From: an uncultured Oscillospiraceae bacterium
GTDB lineage: Bacteria > Bacillota_A > Clostridia > Oscillospirales > Oscillospiraceae
NCBI GenBank assembly: GCA_944387755.1
Contig: CALXGC010000116.1
Span: forward strand, 1 to 21,518
DNA length: 21,518 nt
Direction: 5' to 3'
A model generated the notes under the pieces. The model saw only the letters and a list, made by a program, of their open reading frames with translations, did not search any database and was not told where the DNA came from. Each line of letters opens with the position of its first letter. The first letter of the stretch is position 1. Of the stretch, positions 13,859 to 21,067 are shown piece by piece. Both the position numbers and the translations under genes were made by a program.

Positions 13859-15061
13859 ATGTACCAATTCAACACCATTCCGGAGGCCCTGGACGACCTG
13901 CGGGCCGGAAAACTGATTCTGGCCACCGACGACCCGGACCGGGAGAACGAGGGGGATTTTATCTGCGCCGCCCAGTTCGCCACCACAGAGAACGTGAACT
14001 TTATGGCCACCCACGGCAAGGGGCTCATCTGTATGCCCATGTCCAGAGCGTATGTCCAGAAATTACAGCTTCCCCAGATGGTGGCGCTGAACACCGATAA
14101 CCACGAGACGGCCTTCACCGTCTCCATTGACCACGTGTCCACCACCACCGGCATCTCCGCCGCCGAGCGGTCTGTCACCGCCATGAAGTGCGTGGAGGAG
14201 GGGGCCCGGCCGGAGGACTTCCGCCGTCCGGGGCATATGTTCCCCCTGCTGGCCAAGAAAAACGGGGTGCTGGAGCGCAACGGCCACACCGAGGCGACGG
14301 TGGACCTGCTGCGGCTGGCGGGCCTGAAGGAGTGCGGCCTGTGCTGTGAGATTATGCGGGACGACGGCACTATGATGCGCACGAAGGAGCTGATGGAGCT
14401 GGCCCGGACCTGGGGCATCAAAATCATCACCATCAAGGATCTGCAAAACTACCGCAAGCGCCATGAGAAGCTGGTGGAGCAGGTGGCTGTGACCCATCTG
14501 CCCACGAAATACGGAGATTTTATGGCCTATGGCTATGTAAACCAGCTCAACGGGGAGCACCATGTGGCCCTGGTAAAGGGAGAGATTGGAGACGGACAGA
14601 GCCTGCTGTGCCGGGTCCACTCCGAGTGCCTCACCGGGGATACCTTCGGCTCCCTCCGGTGCGACTGCGGGGAGCAGCTTGCCTGCGCCATGCGGCAAAT
14701 TGAGAAGGAGGGCCGGGGCGTCCTTCTCTATATGCGCCAGGAGGGCCGGGGCATCGGTCTGATGAACAAGCTGAAGGCCTATGAGCTCCAGGAGCGGGGA
14801 ATGGACACTCTGGAGGCCAATCTGGCCCTGGGCTTTGCCGGCGACCTGCGGGAGTACTACATCGGCGCTCAAATTCTGCGGGACCTGGGGGTGCGGACCA
14901 TGCGCCTGCTCACCAACAACCCGGACAAGGTGTATCAGCTGGAGGACTTCGGCCTGGAGATTGCGGAGCGGGTGCCCATCCAGATGGAGGCCACCCGGTA
15001 CGACCGGAAGTACCTGCGCACAAAACAGGAGAAAATGGGCCACCTGCTGAACTACTCATAA
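13859..15061 (+). CDS. ribBA: Bifunctional 3,4-dihydroxy-2-butanone-4-phosphate synthase / GTP cyclohydrolase II
   Basis: This 400-residue fusion makes both starting materials of riboflavin. Residues 1-200 are the dihydroxybutanone phosphate synthase, converting ribulose 5-phosphate, with the acidic loop [12 protein letters not shown] (23-34) and the [12 protein letters not shown] block. Residues 205-400 are GTP cyclohydrolase II, with zinc cysteines C257, C268 and C270 in [15 protein letters not shown] and the catalytic RQEGRGIGL. Both sites appear intact. ATG 13859 follows AAAGGAGAG (13841-13849). The gene is third in the operon, 28 nt after ribE, as in B. subtilis ribA. No internal promoter or terminator is seen. 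Confidence 0.97.
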   Translation: MYQFNTIPEALDDLRAGKLILATDDPDRENEGDFICAAQFATTENVNFMATHGKGLICMPMSRAYVQKLQLPQMVALNTDNHETAFTVSIDHVSTTTGISAAERSVTAMKCVEEGARPEDFRRPGHMFPLLAKKNGVLERNGHTEATVDLLRLAGLKECGLCCEIMRDDGTMMRTKELMELARTWGIKIITIKDLQNYRKRHEKLVEQVAVTHLPTKYGDFMAYGYVNQLNGEHHVALVKGEIGDGQSLLCRVHSECLTGDTFGSLRCDCGEQLACAMRQIEKEGRGVLLYMRQEGRGIGLMNKLKAYELQERGMDTLEANLALGFAGDLREYYIGAQILRDLGVRTMRLLTNNPDKVYQLEDFGLEIAERVPIQMEATRYDRKYLRTKQEKMGHLLNYS

Positions 15062-15122
15062 GCGGGGCGGCTGTGCACAATATTTTTCACAAAAAACCGG
15101 CCAAATGGAAAGGAGCAGCAAC

Positions 15123-15590
15123 ATGAAAACATTTGAAGGCAATCTGGTCGCTCAGAACATGAAGGTGGGCATTGTGGTCTCCCGCTTCAACGAGTTCATC
15201 ACCTCCCGCCTGCTGGGGGGCGCGCTGGACGGGCTTAAGCGCCGGGGGGTGGAGGAGGAGAACATCTTCACCGCCTGGGTGCCCGGCGCCTTTGAGATCC
15301 CGCTGATTGCCTCGAAGATGGCTAAGAGCGGCAAATACGACGCGGTGATCTGCCTGGGGGCCGTCATCCGGGGGAGCACCAGCCACTATGACTATGTGTG
15401 CAATGAGGTGTCCAAGGGCGTTGCCGCCGTCTCTCTGGAGACGGGCGTGCCGGTGCTCTTCGGGGTGCTCACCACCGAAAACATCGAGCAGGCCATTGAG
15501 CGCTCCGGCAGCAAGGCGGGCAACAAGGGCTCCGAGTGCGCCGAGGGGGCCGTGGAGATGGTGAACCTCATCCGCGCCCTGGAGGCGTGA
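15123..15590 (+). CDS. ribH: 6,7-dimethyl-8-ribityllumazine synthase
   Basis: RibH condenses the RibD product (after dephosphorylation) with dihydroxybutanone phosphate to give lumazine, the substrate of riboflavin synthase. In many bacteria 60 copies form an icosahedral shell. The 155-residue protein has RFNEF (21-25), GAFEIP (55-60), [14 protein letters not shown] (79-92) with H88, the acid-base histidine also numbered 88 in B. subtilis, and FGVLTTEN (113-120). I start at ATG 15123, 7 nt after AAGGAG (15110-15115); ATG 15105 overlaps that site and would add six atypical residues. The HAD gene follows after one base. Confidence 0.96.
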   Translation: MKTFEGNLVAQNMKVGIVVSRFNEFITSRLLGGALDGLKRRGVEEENIFTAWVPGAFEIPLIASKMAKSGKYDAVICLGAVIRGSTSHYDYVCNEVSKGVAAVSLETGVPVLFGVLTTENIEQAIERSGSKAGNKGSECAEGAVEMVNLIRALEA

Positions 15591-15591
15591 C

Positions 15592-16257
15592 GTGGTCCGC
15601 CTGCTGCTGGACTACGACGGGACCCTCCACGACTGCCTGAAAATTTATGCCCCGGCCTTTCGCCTGGCCTACCGGTCCCTGGTGGACCGGGGGCTCCGGG
15701 CGGAGCGGACCTGGGAGGACGGAGAACTGAAGCGGTGGCTGGGTCTGACCCCCAAGGCCATGTGGGCGGCCTTCGCCCCCGATTTGCCGGAGGCGCTGCG
15801 GGAGGAGTGCGCCGGAAAAATCCAACGGGAGATGCTCCGCCTCACCGCCGCCGGGGAGGCCGTACTCTACCCCGGCGCGGCCGGGGCGCTGGAGGCGCTG
15901 AAGGAGATGGGGTGCTCCCTGATTCTTCTGAGCAACTGCCAGCGGGCCTATTTAGAGGCGCATCAGAGGGCGTTTCACCTGGAGCGGTATTTTGACGGCC
16001 TCTTCTGTACAGAGGACTACGGCTGGCCGGCCAAGTGGGCGCTGTTTCCCAGGATACGGAGAGATTTCCCCGGAAATTATATCGCGGTTGGGGACCGGGC
16101 CTCTGATTTGGAGCTGGCCCGCCGCCATGGGCTGCCCTTTGTGGGCTGCGCCTACGGGTACGGCGGGGAGGAGCTGGCGGAAGCCGGCCTTCTGATTCAA
16201 AGTCCGGAGGCGCTCCCGCGGGTTCTGCCCGGCCTGACCGGAACGGCTCTTCTCTGA
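15592..16257 (+). CDS. HAD-family phosphatase, candidate for the riboflavin pathway
   Basis: A 221-residue haloacid dehalogenase superfamily hydrolase. Motif I is DYDGT (D7 nucleophile, D9 acid), motif II S114 in LLSNC, motif III K148 in GWPAKW, and motif IV GDRASD (D168, D172). A helical cap lies between about 15 and 85, as in phosphoglycolate-phosphatase-like members. GTG 15592 lies one base after the ribH stop with GGAGG (15581-15585) 6 nt upstream, so it is the last gene of the FMN-regulated operon. Riboflavin synthesis needs a phosphatase to remove the phosphate from 5-amino-6-ribitylamino-uracil 5'-phosphate; in B. subtilis and E. coli HAD enzymes do this from unlinked loci. The position makes that role attractive, but it is inference. 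It could instead be a general sugar-phosphate or FMN phosphatase. Confidence 0.88.
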   Translation: MVRLLLDYDGTLHDCLKIYAPAFRLAYRSLVDRGLRAERTWEDGELKRWLGLTPKAMWAAFAPDLPEALREECAGKIQREMLRLTAAGEAVLYPGAAGALEALKEMGCSLILLSNCQRAYLEAHQRAFHLERYFDGLFCTEDYGWPAKWALFPRIRRDFPGNYIAVGDRASDLELARRHGLPFVGCAYGYGGEELAEAGLLIQSPEALPRVLPGLTGTALL

Positions 16258-16292
16258 TACGCGGTCTCCCCGCCCGGTTTCTGCCCCTGGAT

Positions 16293-16321
16293 TTGACACA
16301 CAGGCCAGGATAGAGTAAACT
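16293..16321 (+). promoter_or_regulatory. Promoter of the rex operon
   Basis: Perfect TTGACA (16293-16298), a 17-nt spacer and TAAACT (16316-16321, 4 of 6). No palindrome like the Rex operator (TTGTGAAA...TTTCACAA) is visible around it. Confidence 0.65.
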
Positions 16322-16355
16322 ACTACCGGAAACCAGACGAAGGGAGGGGACGCCT

Positions 16356-17012
16356 ATGAAACGCAATTCTAAGGTGTCCACTGCGGTCATCCGCCGCCTG
16401 CCCCGCTACTACCGTCAGCTGTCCGAGCTTCAGCGCAAGGGCGCGGTGCGCATCTCGTCCAGCGCCCTGGGCAAGTCCATGGGGCTGACGGCGTCGCAGA
16501 TCCGCCAGGATCTGTTTTGCTTCGGCGGCTTTGGCCAGCAGGGCTATGGATATAAAGTAGATCTGCTCAAAGAGCAGATTGGAGAGATTTTGGGCATCAA
16601 CCGGGGGCACACCGTCGTCGTACTGGGAGCCGGCAACCTGGGCCGGGCCCTGATTGAGAACTTTAAATTTTCCAGCAACGGCTTTCAGCTTCTGGCCGCC
16701 TTCGACATCCAGGAGCGCACGGTGGGCACGCAGATTGCAGGTGTTCCGGTCTATCACGCGGACACGCTGGAGAATTTTCTGCACGCGCATCCGGTGAGCG
16801 TGGGACTGCTGACCGTGCCCAAATCCGCCGCCCAGTCCATGGGGGAGCGGCTGGCCGCCGCGGGCGTGCAGGGGATATGGAACTTTACCAACTGTGAAAT
16901 CACGCTGCCCCAGGGGAACGTGGTGGTGGAGAGCGTCCATTTTTCGGACAGCCTGCTGACCCTGAGCTACCTGATCTCCCAGCGGGAGGACGGAGAGGAG
17001 GCGGAGGTATGA
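16356..17012 (+). CDS. rex: Redox-sensing transcriptional repressor Rex
   Basis: Rex is a dimeric cytoplasmic repressor that leaves DNA when NADH rises relative to NAD+, and controls fermentation and energy genes in Gram-positives. The 218-residue protein has an N-terminal winged helix (about 8-60, with SSSALGKSMGLTASQIRQDL), the family linker GQQGYGYKVDLL (60-71), the Rossmann loop GAGNLG (91-96), D117 at the end of the second strand, and a C-terminal domain-swap helix. ATG 16356 follows the GGGAGGGG stretch at about 16342. It overlaps the SLH gene by 4 bp (ATGA). The rnf operon, a plausible target because it links ferredoxin to NAD+, begins 1.4 kb downstream, but I see no Rex operator at its promoter. 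Confidence 0.95.
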   Translation: MKRNSKVSTAVIRRLPRYYRQLSELQRKGAVRISSSALGKSMGLTASQIRQDLFCFGGFGQQGYGYKVDLLKEQIGEILGINRGHTVVVLGAGNLGRALIENFKFSSNGFQLLAAFDIQERTVGTQIAGVPVYHADTLENFLHAHPVSVGLLTVPKSAAQSMGERLAAAGVQGIWNFTNCEITLPQGNVVVESVHFSDSLLTLSYLISQREDGEEAEV

Positions 17013-18070
17013 GGCCGAACGTGCCGAAAGCGCTGTGCGCCCTGGGGCTGGCGGCGGCTCTGGCCGCCGGAGCTGCGGCGGCGGGAGGGGACAGTTTGGT
17101 CTCTCTGCGCTATCTGACGGAGACGTTCCTCCCCAGCGCGCAGAGCCAGCTGGAGCAGATCAACACCCAGGCGATGGAGGAGGCCTACAGCCAGGCCGCC
17201 GGCCAGCTCCAGGCGGGGGACGGCCTGTACAGCGCCGACTTCCGCAGCCGGACGTTTTCTCAGGGGGATACCCTGACGCTGCCCGCCGGGTCCGGCCTGA
17301 TGGTCTACGCCGGGGCGGGGGCGCTGTCCCACAGCGGCGCGGTGATTGATATCACAGAGGGTACGGAGGTCCCCGCCGGCGTCCGGCTGGCGGCGGGCCA
17401 CCGGTATCTGGTGGGAGAGGATACCTCCGCCGTGCTGACCGTGCAGTCCGGCGCAATGCACCTGGGCCTCCAGGGGAGCTATCAGGCGCAGCTCTCCGGG
17501 CTGGAGGCGCTGCCCTTTGTGGACGTGGCCCAGGGGGACTGGTACCAGAGCGCGGTGGAATATGTCTATGGGGCCGGCCTGTTTTCCGGCATGAGCGAGG
17601 ACATGTTCGCGCCGGGAGCGGCGATGAACCGGGCCATGCTGGTGACGGTGTTTTACCGCCTGGCGGGCTCCCCGGCGGAGGAGCTGGCCCAGGCCCAGGG
17701 GAGCTTTGCCGACGTGGCACCGGAGAGCTGGTACGCGCCCTATGTGCGCTGGGGCTACAGCCAGGGGGTGACGGCCGGCACGGGAAACGGCCTGTTCGCC
17801 CCGGAGGAGAACGTCACCCGGCAGCAGATTCTGGTGATGCTCCACAGCTTTGCTCGGCAGTATCTGGGCCTGTCCCTGACCGGAGAGGCGGAGCTGTCCG
17901 CCTATGCCGACGGGGAGAGCACGGCCTCCTGGGCGCGGGAGGCCGTGTCCTGGGCGGCGGCGAACGGTCTGATTTCCCCTCCGGCGGAGGGCGCCGTCCG
18001 TCCGGCCGACCCGGCCAGCCGGGCGGAGGTGGCTGTGATGCTGATGAAGTTCGCCTCTTTGTATCTGTAA
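17009..18070 (+). CDS. Secreted S-layer homology (SLH) domain protein
   Basis: A 353-residue exported protein. Residues 1-25 are a signal peptide ending AAA. Residues 28-160 form a domain of unknown function beginning SLVSLRYLTETFLP (29-42), with VIDITEG (112-118) and HRYLVGE (131-137). It matches the whole mature part of the protein at 1958-2461. Three SLH repeats follow at about 169-220, 232-285 and 297-350, with FVDVAQGDWYQSAVEYVY, FADVAPESWYAPYVRWGY and a weaker third. SLH triplets bind pyruvylated secondary wall polymers, so this should be held on the cell surface, displaying the N-terminal domain. ATG 17009 overlaps the rex stop, with AGAGGAGG about 7 nt upstream, so it is co-translated with rex, an odd pairing. 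Function of the N-terminal domain is unknown. Confidence 0.92.
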   Translation: MRPNVPKALCALGLAAALAAGAAAAGGDSLVSLRYLTETFLPSAQSQLEQINTQAMEEAYSQAAGQLQAGDGLYSADFRSRTFSQGDTLTLPAGSGLMVYAGAGALSHSGAVIDITEGTEVPAGVRLAAGHRYLVGEDTSAVLTVQSGAMHLGLQGSYQAQLSGLEALPFVDVAQGDWYQSAVEYVYGAGLFSGMSEDMFAPGAAMNRAMLVTVFYRLAGSPAEELAQAQGSFADVAPESWYAPYVRWGYSQGVTAGTGNGLFAPEENVTRQQILVMLHSFARQYLGLSLTGEAELSAYADGESTASWAREAVSWAAANGLISPPAEGAVRPADPASRAEVAVMLMKFASLYL

Positions 18071-18097
18071 CCCGCCGCCTCCCGCGGCATAGAATGG
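18070..18097 (+). promoter_or_regulatory. Possible sigma-K-like promoter for the Cys-rich microprotein
   Basis: CATAGAATGG (18088-18097) repeats the decamer at 1381. AC at 18070-18071 lies 16 nt upstream, matching the AC-N16/17-CATAnnnT pattern of late mother-cell promoters. The gene start follows about 55 nt later. Confidence 0.35.
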
Positions 18098-18152
18098 ATT
18101 GGGCGCGGCGCTGAGCCGCCCCAAGACTTCATAGACGGGAGGTACCTGACGG

Positions 18153-18302
18153 ATGGGGTGCGGTAACAACGGCTTTGGCGGCGGAGGCTGCCTGTGGATC
18201 ATCGTGCTGATTCTCATCCTGTGCTGCTGCGGAAGCGGGTGCGGGAACAACTACGGGAACGGCTGCGGCAATAACTGCGGCAACGGCTGCGGCTGCTGCT
18301 GA
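18153..18302 (+). CDS. 49-residue Cys/Gly/Asn-rich membrane microprotein, YjcZ-like
   Basis: A small gene starting at ATG 18153, 10 nt after GGGAGG (18137-18142), and ending at TGA 18300-18302. The product starts MGCGNNGFGGGGC, has one membrane-like stretch LWIIVLILIL (14-23), then CCC and a tail of GCGNN/GCG repeats, with 11 cysteines in 49 residues. The layout (Gly-rich head, single short hydrophobic helix, polar tail) resembles the small YjcZ-type sporulation-associated proteins of Bacilli and similar Clostridia proteins. It is followed by a strong terminator, so it is a real transcription unit, and a putative sigma-K-like box precedes it. Cysteine clusters could cross-link in the spore coat or bind metal. 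Function is not established; identity as a gene is well supported by start, stop and terminator. Confidence 0.75.
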   Translation: MGCGNNGFGGGGCLWIIVLILILCCCGSGCGNNYGNGCGNNCGNGCGCC

Positions 18303-18314
18303 GGCGGCCGCTGT

Positions 18315-18353
18315 GCGGCGCGCATCCAACGGGGATGCGCGCCGCCTTTTTTT
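18315..18353 (+). terminator. Strong intrinsic terminator after the microprotein gene
   Basis: A 13-bp perfect GC-rich stem (18315-18327 with 18333-18345) with a 5-nt loop is followed by seven T (18347-18353). Confidence 0.95.
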
Positions 18354-18434
18354 ATGCGGAGAGAACAGGAGAAAACTTCCAGATAAAAAAGGCGAAAAAA
18401 GGAAAAGAAACGCCGCCGCTGGGGAAAAGAATGA

Positions 18435-18463
18435 TTGCAATTTTATAAAAAAGGGTGTATGAT
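18435..18463 (+). promoter_or_regulatory. Probable promoter of the rnf operon
   Basis: TTGCAA (18435-18440), a 17-nt spacer and TATGAT (18458-18463), set in an AT-rich island. The predicted start near 18470 leaves a leader of about 330 nt before rnfC. Confidence 0.65.
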
Positions 18464-18469
18464 AAAAAC

Positions 18470-18803
18470 CAATGAACCGCCCGGCCGCGGACGGTTCCGG
18501 CGGTTTTGTACCGCAGCTGTCCCAAAACGGCAAAAACAGCGCCGCAGAGGGACGGATTCCGCCTCTTTCCGGCCAGAGGAGAGGGGACGGAACATCTCCT
18601 GTCATGTGGACCGGCGGCCGCTCCCATCGCGGGGGAGAGGGCCGGCGGGCTTTGCTGTGCACAGGAAAAAAATAACGTTGGAACGAGTTGGGGAGGGCTG
18701 CAAAAAAGCCGGAGGCAGGCTCTGGTGGGAGATCAGAGCGCCGGCAGAAGGACTATGTTTTATTTTTTCCCAGCGATTGCAGTATAGGGAGGTTGAAATC
18801 CGA
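18470..18803 (+). other. Long structured 5' leader of the rnf operon
   Basis: About 330 nt without a credible gene. Several helices can be drawn: AACCGCC/GGCGGTT (18475-18505), AGAGG..CGG/CCG..CCTCT (18546-18566), AGGAGA/TCTCCT (18577-18600), CCGGC..CTCCC/GGGAG..GCCGG (18611-18647) and a nested GCCGG..GCTCTG/CAGAGC..CCGGC (18708-18745). A T-rich patch (18757-18768) follows about 11 nt after the last helix, too far for a normal terminator. I recognise no known riboswitch class. The open frames here (for example from ATG 18472) lack ribosome binding sites. Confidence 0.5.
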
Positions 18804-20114
18804 ATGAGCAAATTTCTCAAACGCTCTGCGCAAGGCGCGGGAGTTCCCCATGAAAAGCGGACTGCCGGCCTTGAGACGGTGGTCATGCCGCTTCCGTCTA
18901 AGATCGTCCTGTCGATGAACGAACACATCGGCGCTCCGGCGTCCCCTGTGGTAAAGAAGGGCGATCAGGTGTACGTAGGCACCGTAGTAGGCAAGGCCGG
19001 CGGCTTTGTCTCCGCCGACATCCACTCCGGCGTGTCCGGAACCGTGTCCGAGATCTCCACCATGGTGGGCTCCAACGGCTCCACCCAGACCACCGTGATC
19101 ATCACCCCCGACGGGGAGCAGAAGGTGGACCCCTCCATCGCCCCTCCGGAGGTGACGGACCTGAAGTCCTTTACCGACGCCATCCGGGCCAGCGGCCTGG
19201 TGGGCCTGGGCGGCGCGGGCTTCCCCACGGCGGTGAAGCTGGCCCCCAAGAATTTGGACGAGATTGATACCCTGCTGATCAACGGCGCAGAGTGCGAGCC
19301 CTACATCACTTCGGACCACCGCTGCCTGCTGGAGGATACCCACTTTATCCTCAGCGGCATCAAGGCTGTGATGAAGTACCTGAACATCTCCAAGTGCGTC
19401 ATCGGCATCGAGGGCAACAAGCCCGACGCCATCGCCAAGATGCAGTCCGCCATCGACACGGAGGGCATCGAGGTCAAGACCCTGCCCTGCCGGTACCCCC
19501 AGGGCGCTGAAAAAGTGCTCATTGAGACCTGCACCGGCCGTGAAGTTCCCTTCCCCGGCCTGCCCTCCGACGTGGGCGTGATTGTGATGAACGTCACCTC
19601 CACCGCCTTTGTGGGCAAGTACCTGGAGACCGGTATGCCCCTGACCACCAAGCGCCTGACTGTGGACGGCGACATCGTCAAAGAGCCCAGAAATGTGGAA
19701 GTCATCATCGGCACACCCATCCGGGAGCTGCTGGACTTCTGCGGCGGCCTCTCCGCCCAGCCCGGCAAGGTGCTCTACGGCGGCCCCATGATGGGCACCT
19801 GCGTGGCCAGCCTGGACCAGCCGATTCTGAAGAACAACAACGCCGTTCTGGCCTTCTCTGAGGAGAAATCCCACCTGCCCCAGAAGACCAACTGCATCCA
19901 CTGCGGCCGGTGCGTCAACGCCTGCCCCCTGGGGCTGGCGGCCAAGGACATTGTCAAGGCCTATGAGAAGGGCAACGTGGACCTGCTGAAAGAACTCAAC
20001 GCCGACCTGTGCATGAGCTGCGGCACCTGCTCCTTCGTCTGCCCCGCCAAGCGGCCTCTGGCCCCCTCCATTGCCCTGGCAAAGATCCTCATGAAGAATG
20101 GAGGTAAGAAGTGA
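18804..20114 (+). CDS. rnfC: Rnf complex subunit C (ferredoxin:NAD+ oxidoreductase)
   Basis: RnfC is the peripheral NADH-binding subunit of the Rnf membrane complex, which couples electron flow from reduced ferredoxin to NAD+ with Na+ or H+ export, an energy-conserving step in anaerobes. The 436-residue protein has the Gly-rich nucleotide/FMN region GLVGLGGAGFPTAVKL (about 131-146), the INGAECEPYITSDHR block, and two [4Fe-4S] motifs, C364-x2-C-x2-C-x3-C (CIHCGRCVNACP) and C403-x2-C-x2-C-x3-C (CMSCGTCSFVCP). Length fits the compact clostridial type without a long C-terminal extension. ATG 18804 follows AGGGAGG (18786-18792) by 11 nt; the frame continues upstream through the leader but without a suitable start. 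rnfD follows with overlap. Codon use is more biased to C-ending codons than in neighbouring genes, suggesting high expression. Confidence 0.96.
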   Translation: MSKFLKRSAQGAGVPHEKRTAGLETVVMPLPSKIVLSMNEHIGAPASPVVKKGDQVYVGTVVGKAGGFVSADIHSGVSGTVSEISTMVGSNGSTQTTVIITPDGEQKVDPSIAPPEVTDLKSFTDAIRASGLVGLGGAGFPTAVKLAPKNLDEIDTLLINGAECEPYITSDHRCLLEDTHFILSGIKAVMKYLNISKCVIGIEGNKPDAIAKMQSAIDTEGIEVKTLPCRYPQGAEKVLIETCTGREVPFPGLPSDVGVIVMNVTSTAFVGKYLETGMPLTTKRLTVDGDIVKEPRNVEVIIGTPIRELLDFCGGLSAQPGKVLYGGPMMGTCVASLDQPILKNNNAVLAFSEEKSHLPQKTNCIHCGRCVNACPLGLAAKDIVKAYEKGNVDLLKELNADLCMSCGTCSFVCPAKRPLAPSIALAKILMKNGGKK

Positions 20115-21067
20115 TGGACAACAATAAGCTGATTGTCACCGCAGCCCCTCATATTACCAGCTCCGACACCACCCAGAAGATCATGCAGCGGGTGTGCCTG
20201 GCCCTGTGCCCCACTCTGGTGGCCTCGGTTGTGATCTTCGGCGTCAACGCGCTGATTCTGGTGGCTGTGACGGTGGTCTCCTGCGTGTTTTTTGAGTGGG
20301 CCTACTGCAAGCTGATGCACCGGGACAACCCCACCGGCGATTTCTCCGCCGTTGTCACCGGTATGCTGCTGGCCTTCAACCTGCCCGCCACCCTCCCCTG
20401 GTGGATGGCCATTGTGGGCGCGTTTATCGCCATCGTCATCGTCAAGCAGCTCTTCGGCGGCCTGGGCTATAACTTCGCCAACCCCGCCATTGTGGGCCGT
20501 ATCGCCATGGCCATGGGCTTTGCCGGAGCCATGTCCAACTACCCCCACCCGGAGAGCGGCATCGACGCCTTCACCTCCGCCACCCCCCTGGCTGTGGCCG
20601 GCGAGGTGGGCTCTAAGAGCTATGTCACCCTGCTGCTGGGCAACCACGGCGGCGTGCTGGGCGAGACCTGCGCCATCACCCTGATTGTGGGCGGCGTCTT
20701 CCTCATCGCCACCAAGGTCATCAGCCCCACCATTCCTGTGACCTATCTGGCCACTGTGGCTGTGCTCAGCCTGGTGGCCGGTCAGGACCCCATCTATCAG
20801 CTGCTCTCCGGCGGCCTGCTGCTGGGCGCGTTCTTCATGGCCACGGACTATGTCACCTCTCCCACCACCACCAAGGGTAAGCTGGTCTTCGGTCTGGGTC
20901 TGGGCATCATCACCTGTGCCATCCGGTTCCTGGGCACTATGGCGGAGGGCGTCTCCTTCTCCATCCTGCTGATGAACCTGGTCGTTCCCTACATCGAGGT
21001 TCTCACCCGTCAGGACCGCCTGGGCATCGCCAAAGTCAAGAAGAATAAGGAGGGTGCCGGGAAATGA
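20114..21067 (+). CDS. rnfD: Rnf complex subunit D (FMN-bearing membrane subunit)
   Basis: RnfD is an integral membrane subunit related to NqrB that carries covalent FMN and takes part in electron transfer across the membrane and ion pumping. The 317-residue protein has about ten hydrophobic segments, the family motif GGLGYNFANPAIVGR (115-129) and the FMN-attachment region DAFTSATPLA (151-160), where T157 of SAT is the expected phosphoester-linked threonine. ATG 20114 overlaps the rnfC stop (TGATG), with GGAGGT (20100-20105) 8 nt upstream; GTG 20111 is the alternative. It overlaps rnfG by 4 bp (ATGA). The C-D-G order is that of the clostridial rnfCDGEAB operon, so rnfE, rnfA and rnfB are expected to the right of the window. 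Confidence 0.96.
   Translation: MDNNKLIVTAAPHITSSDTTQKIMQRVCLALCPTLVASVVIFGVNALILVAVTVVSCVFFEWAYCKLMHRDNPTGDFSAVVTGMLLAFNLPATLPWWMAIVGAFIAIVIVKQLFGGLGYNFANPAIVGRIAMAMGFAGAMSNYPHPESGIDAFTSATPLAVAGEVGSKSYVTLLLGNHGGVLGETCAITLIVGGVFLIATKVISPTIPVTYLATVAVLSLVAGQDPIYQLLSGGLLLGAFFMATDYVTSPTTTKGKLVFGLGLGIITCAIRFLGTMAEGVSFSILLMNLVVPYIEVLTRQDRLGIAKVKKNKEGAGK

Noticed and set aside
15071..15091. Rex half-site (TTTTTCACAA) between ribBA and ribH
   Set aside because: Only one half matches and it lies inside an operon with no promoter nearby.
18472..18675. Open frame in the rnf leader starting just after the predicted transcription start
   Set aside because: No ribosome binding site and no recognisable protein features; a leaderless gene cannot be excluded but is unlikely.
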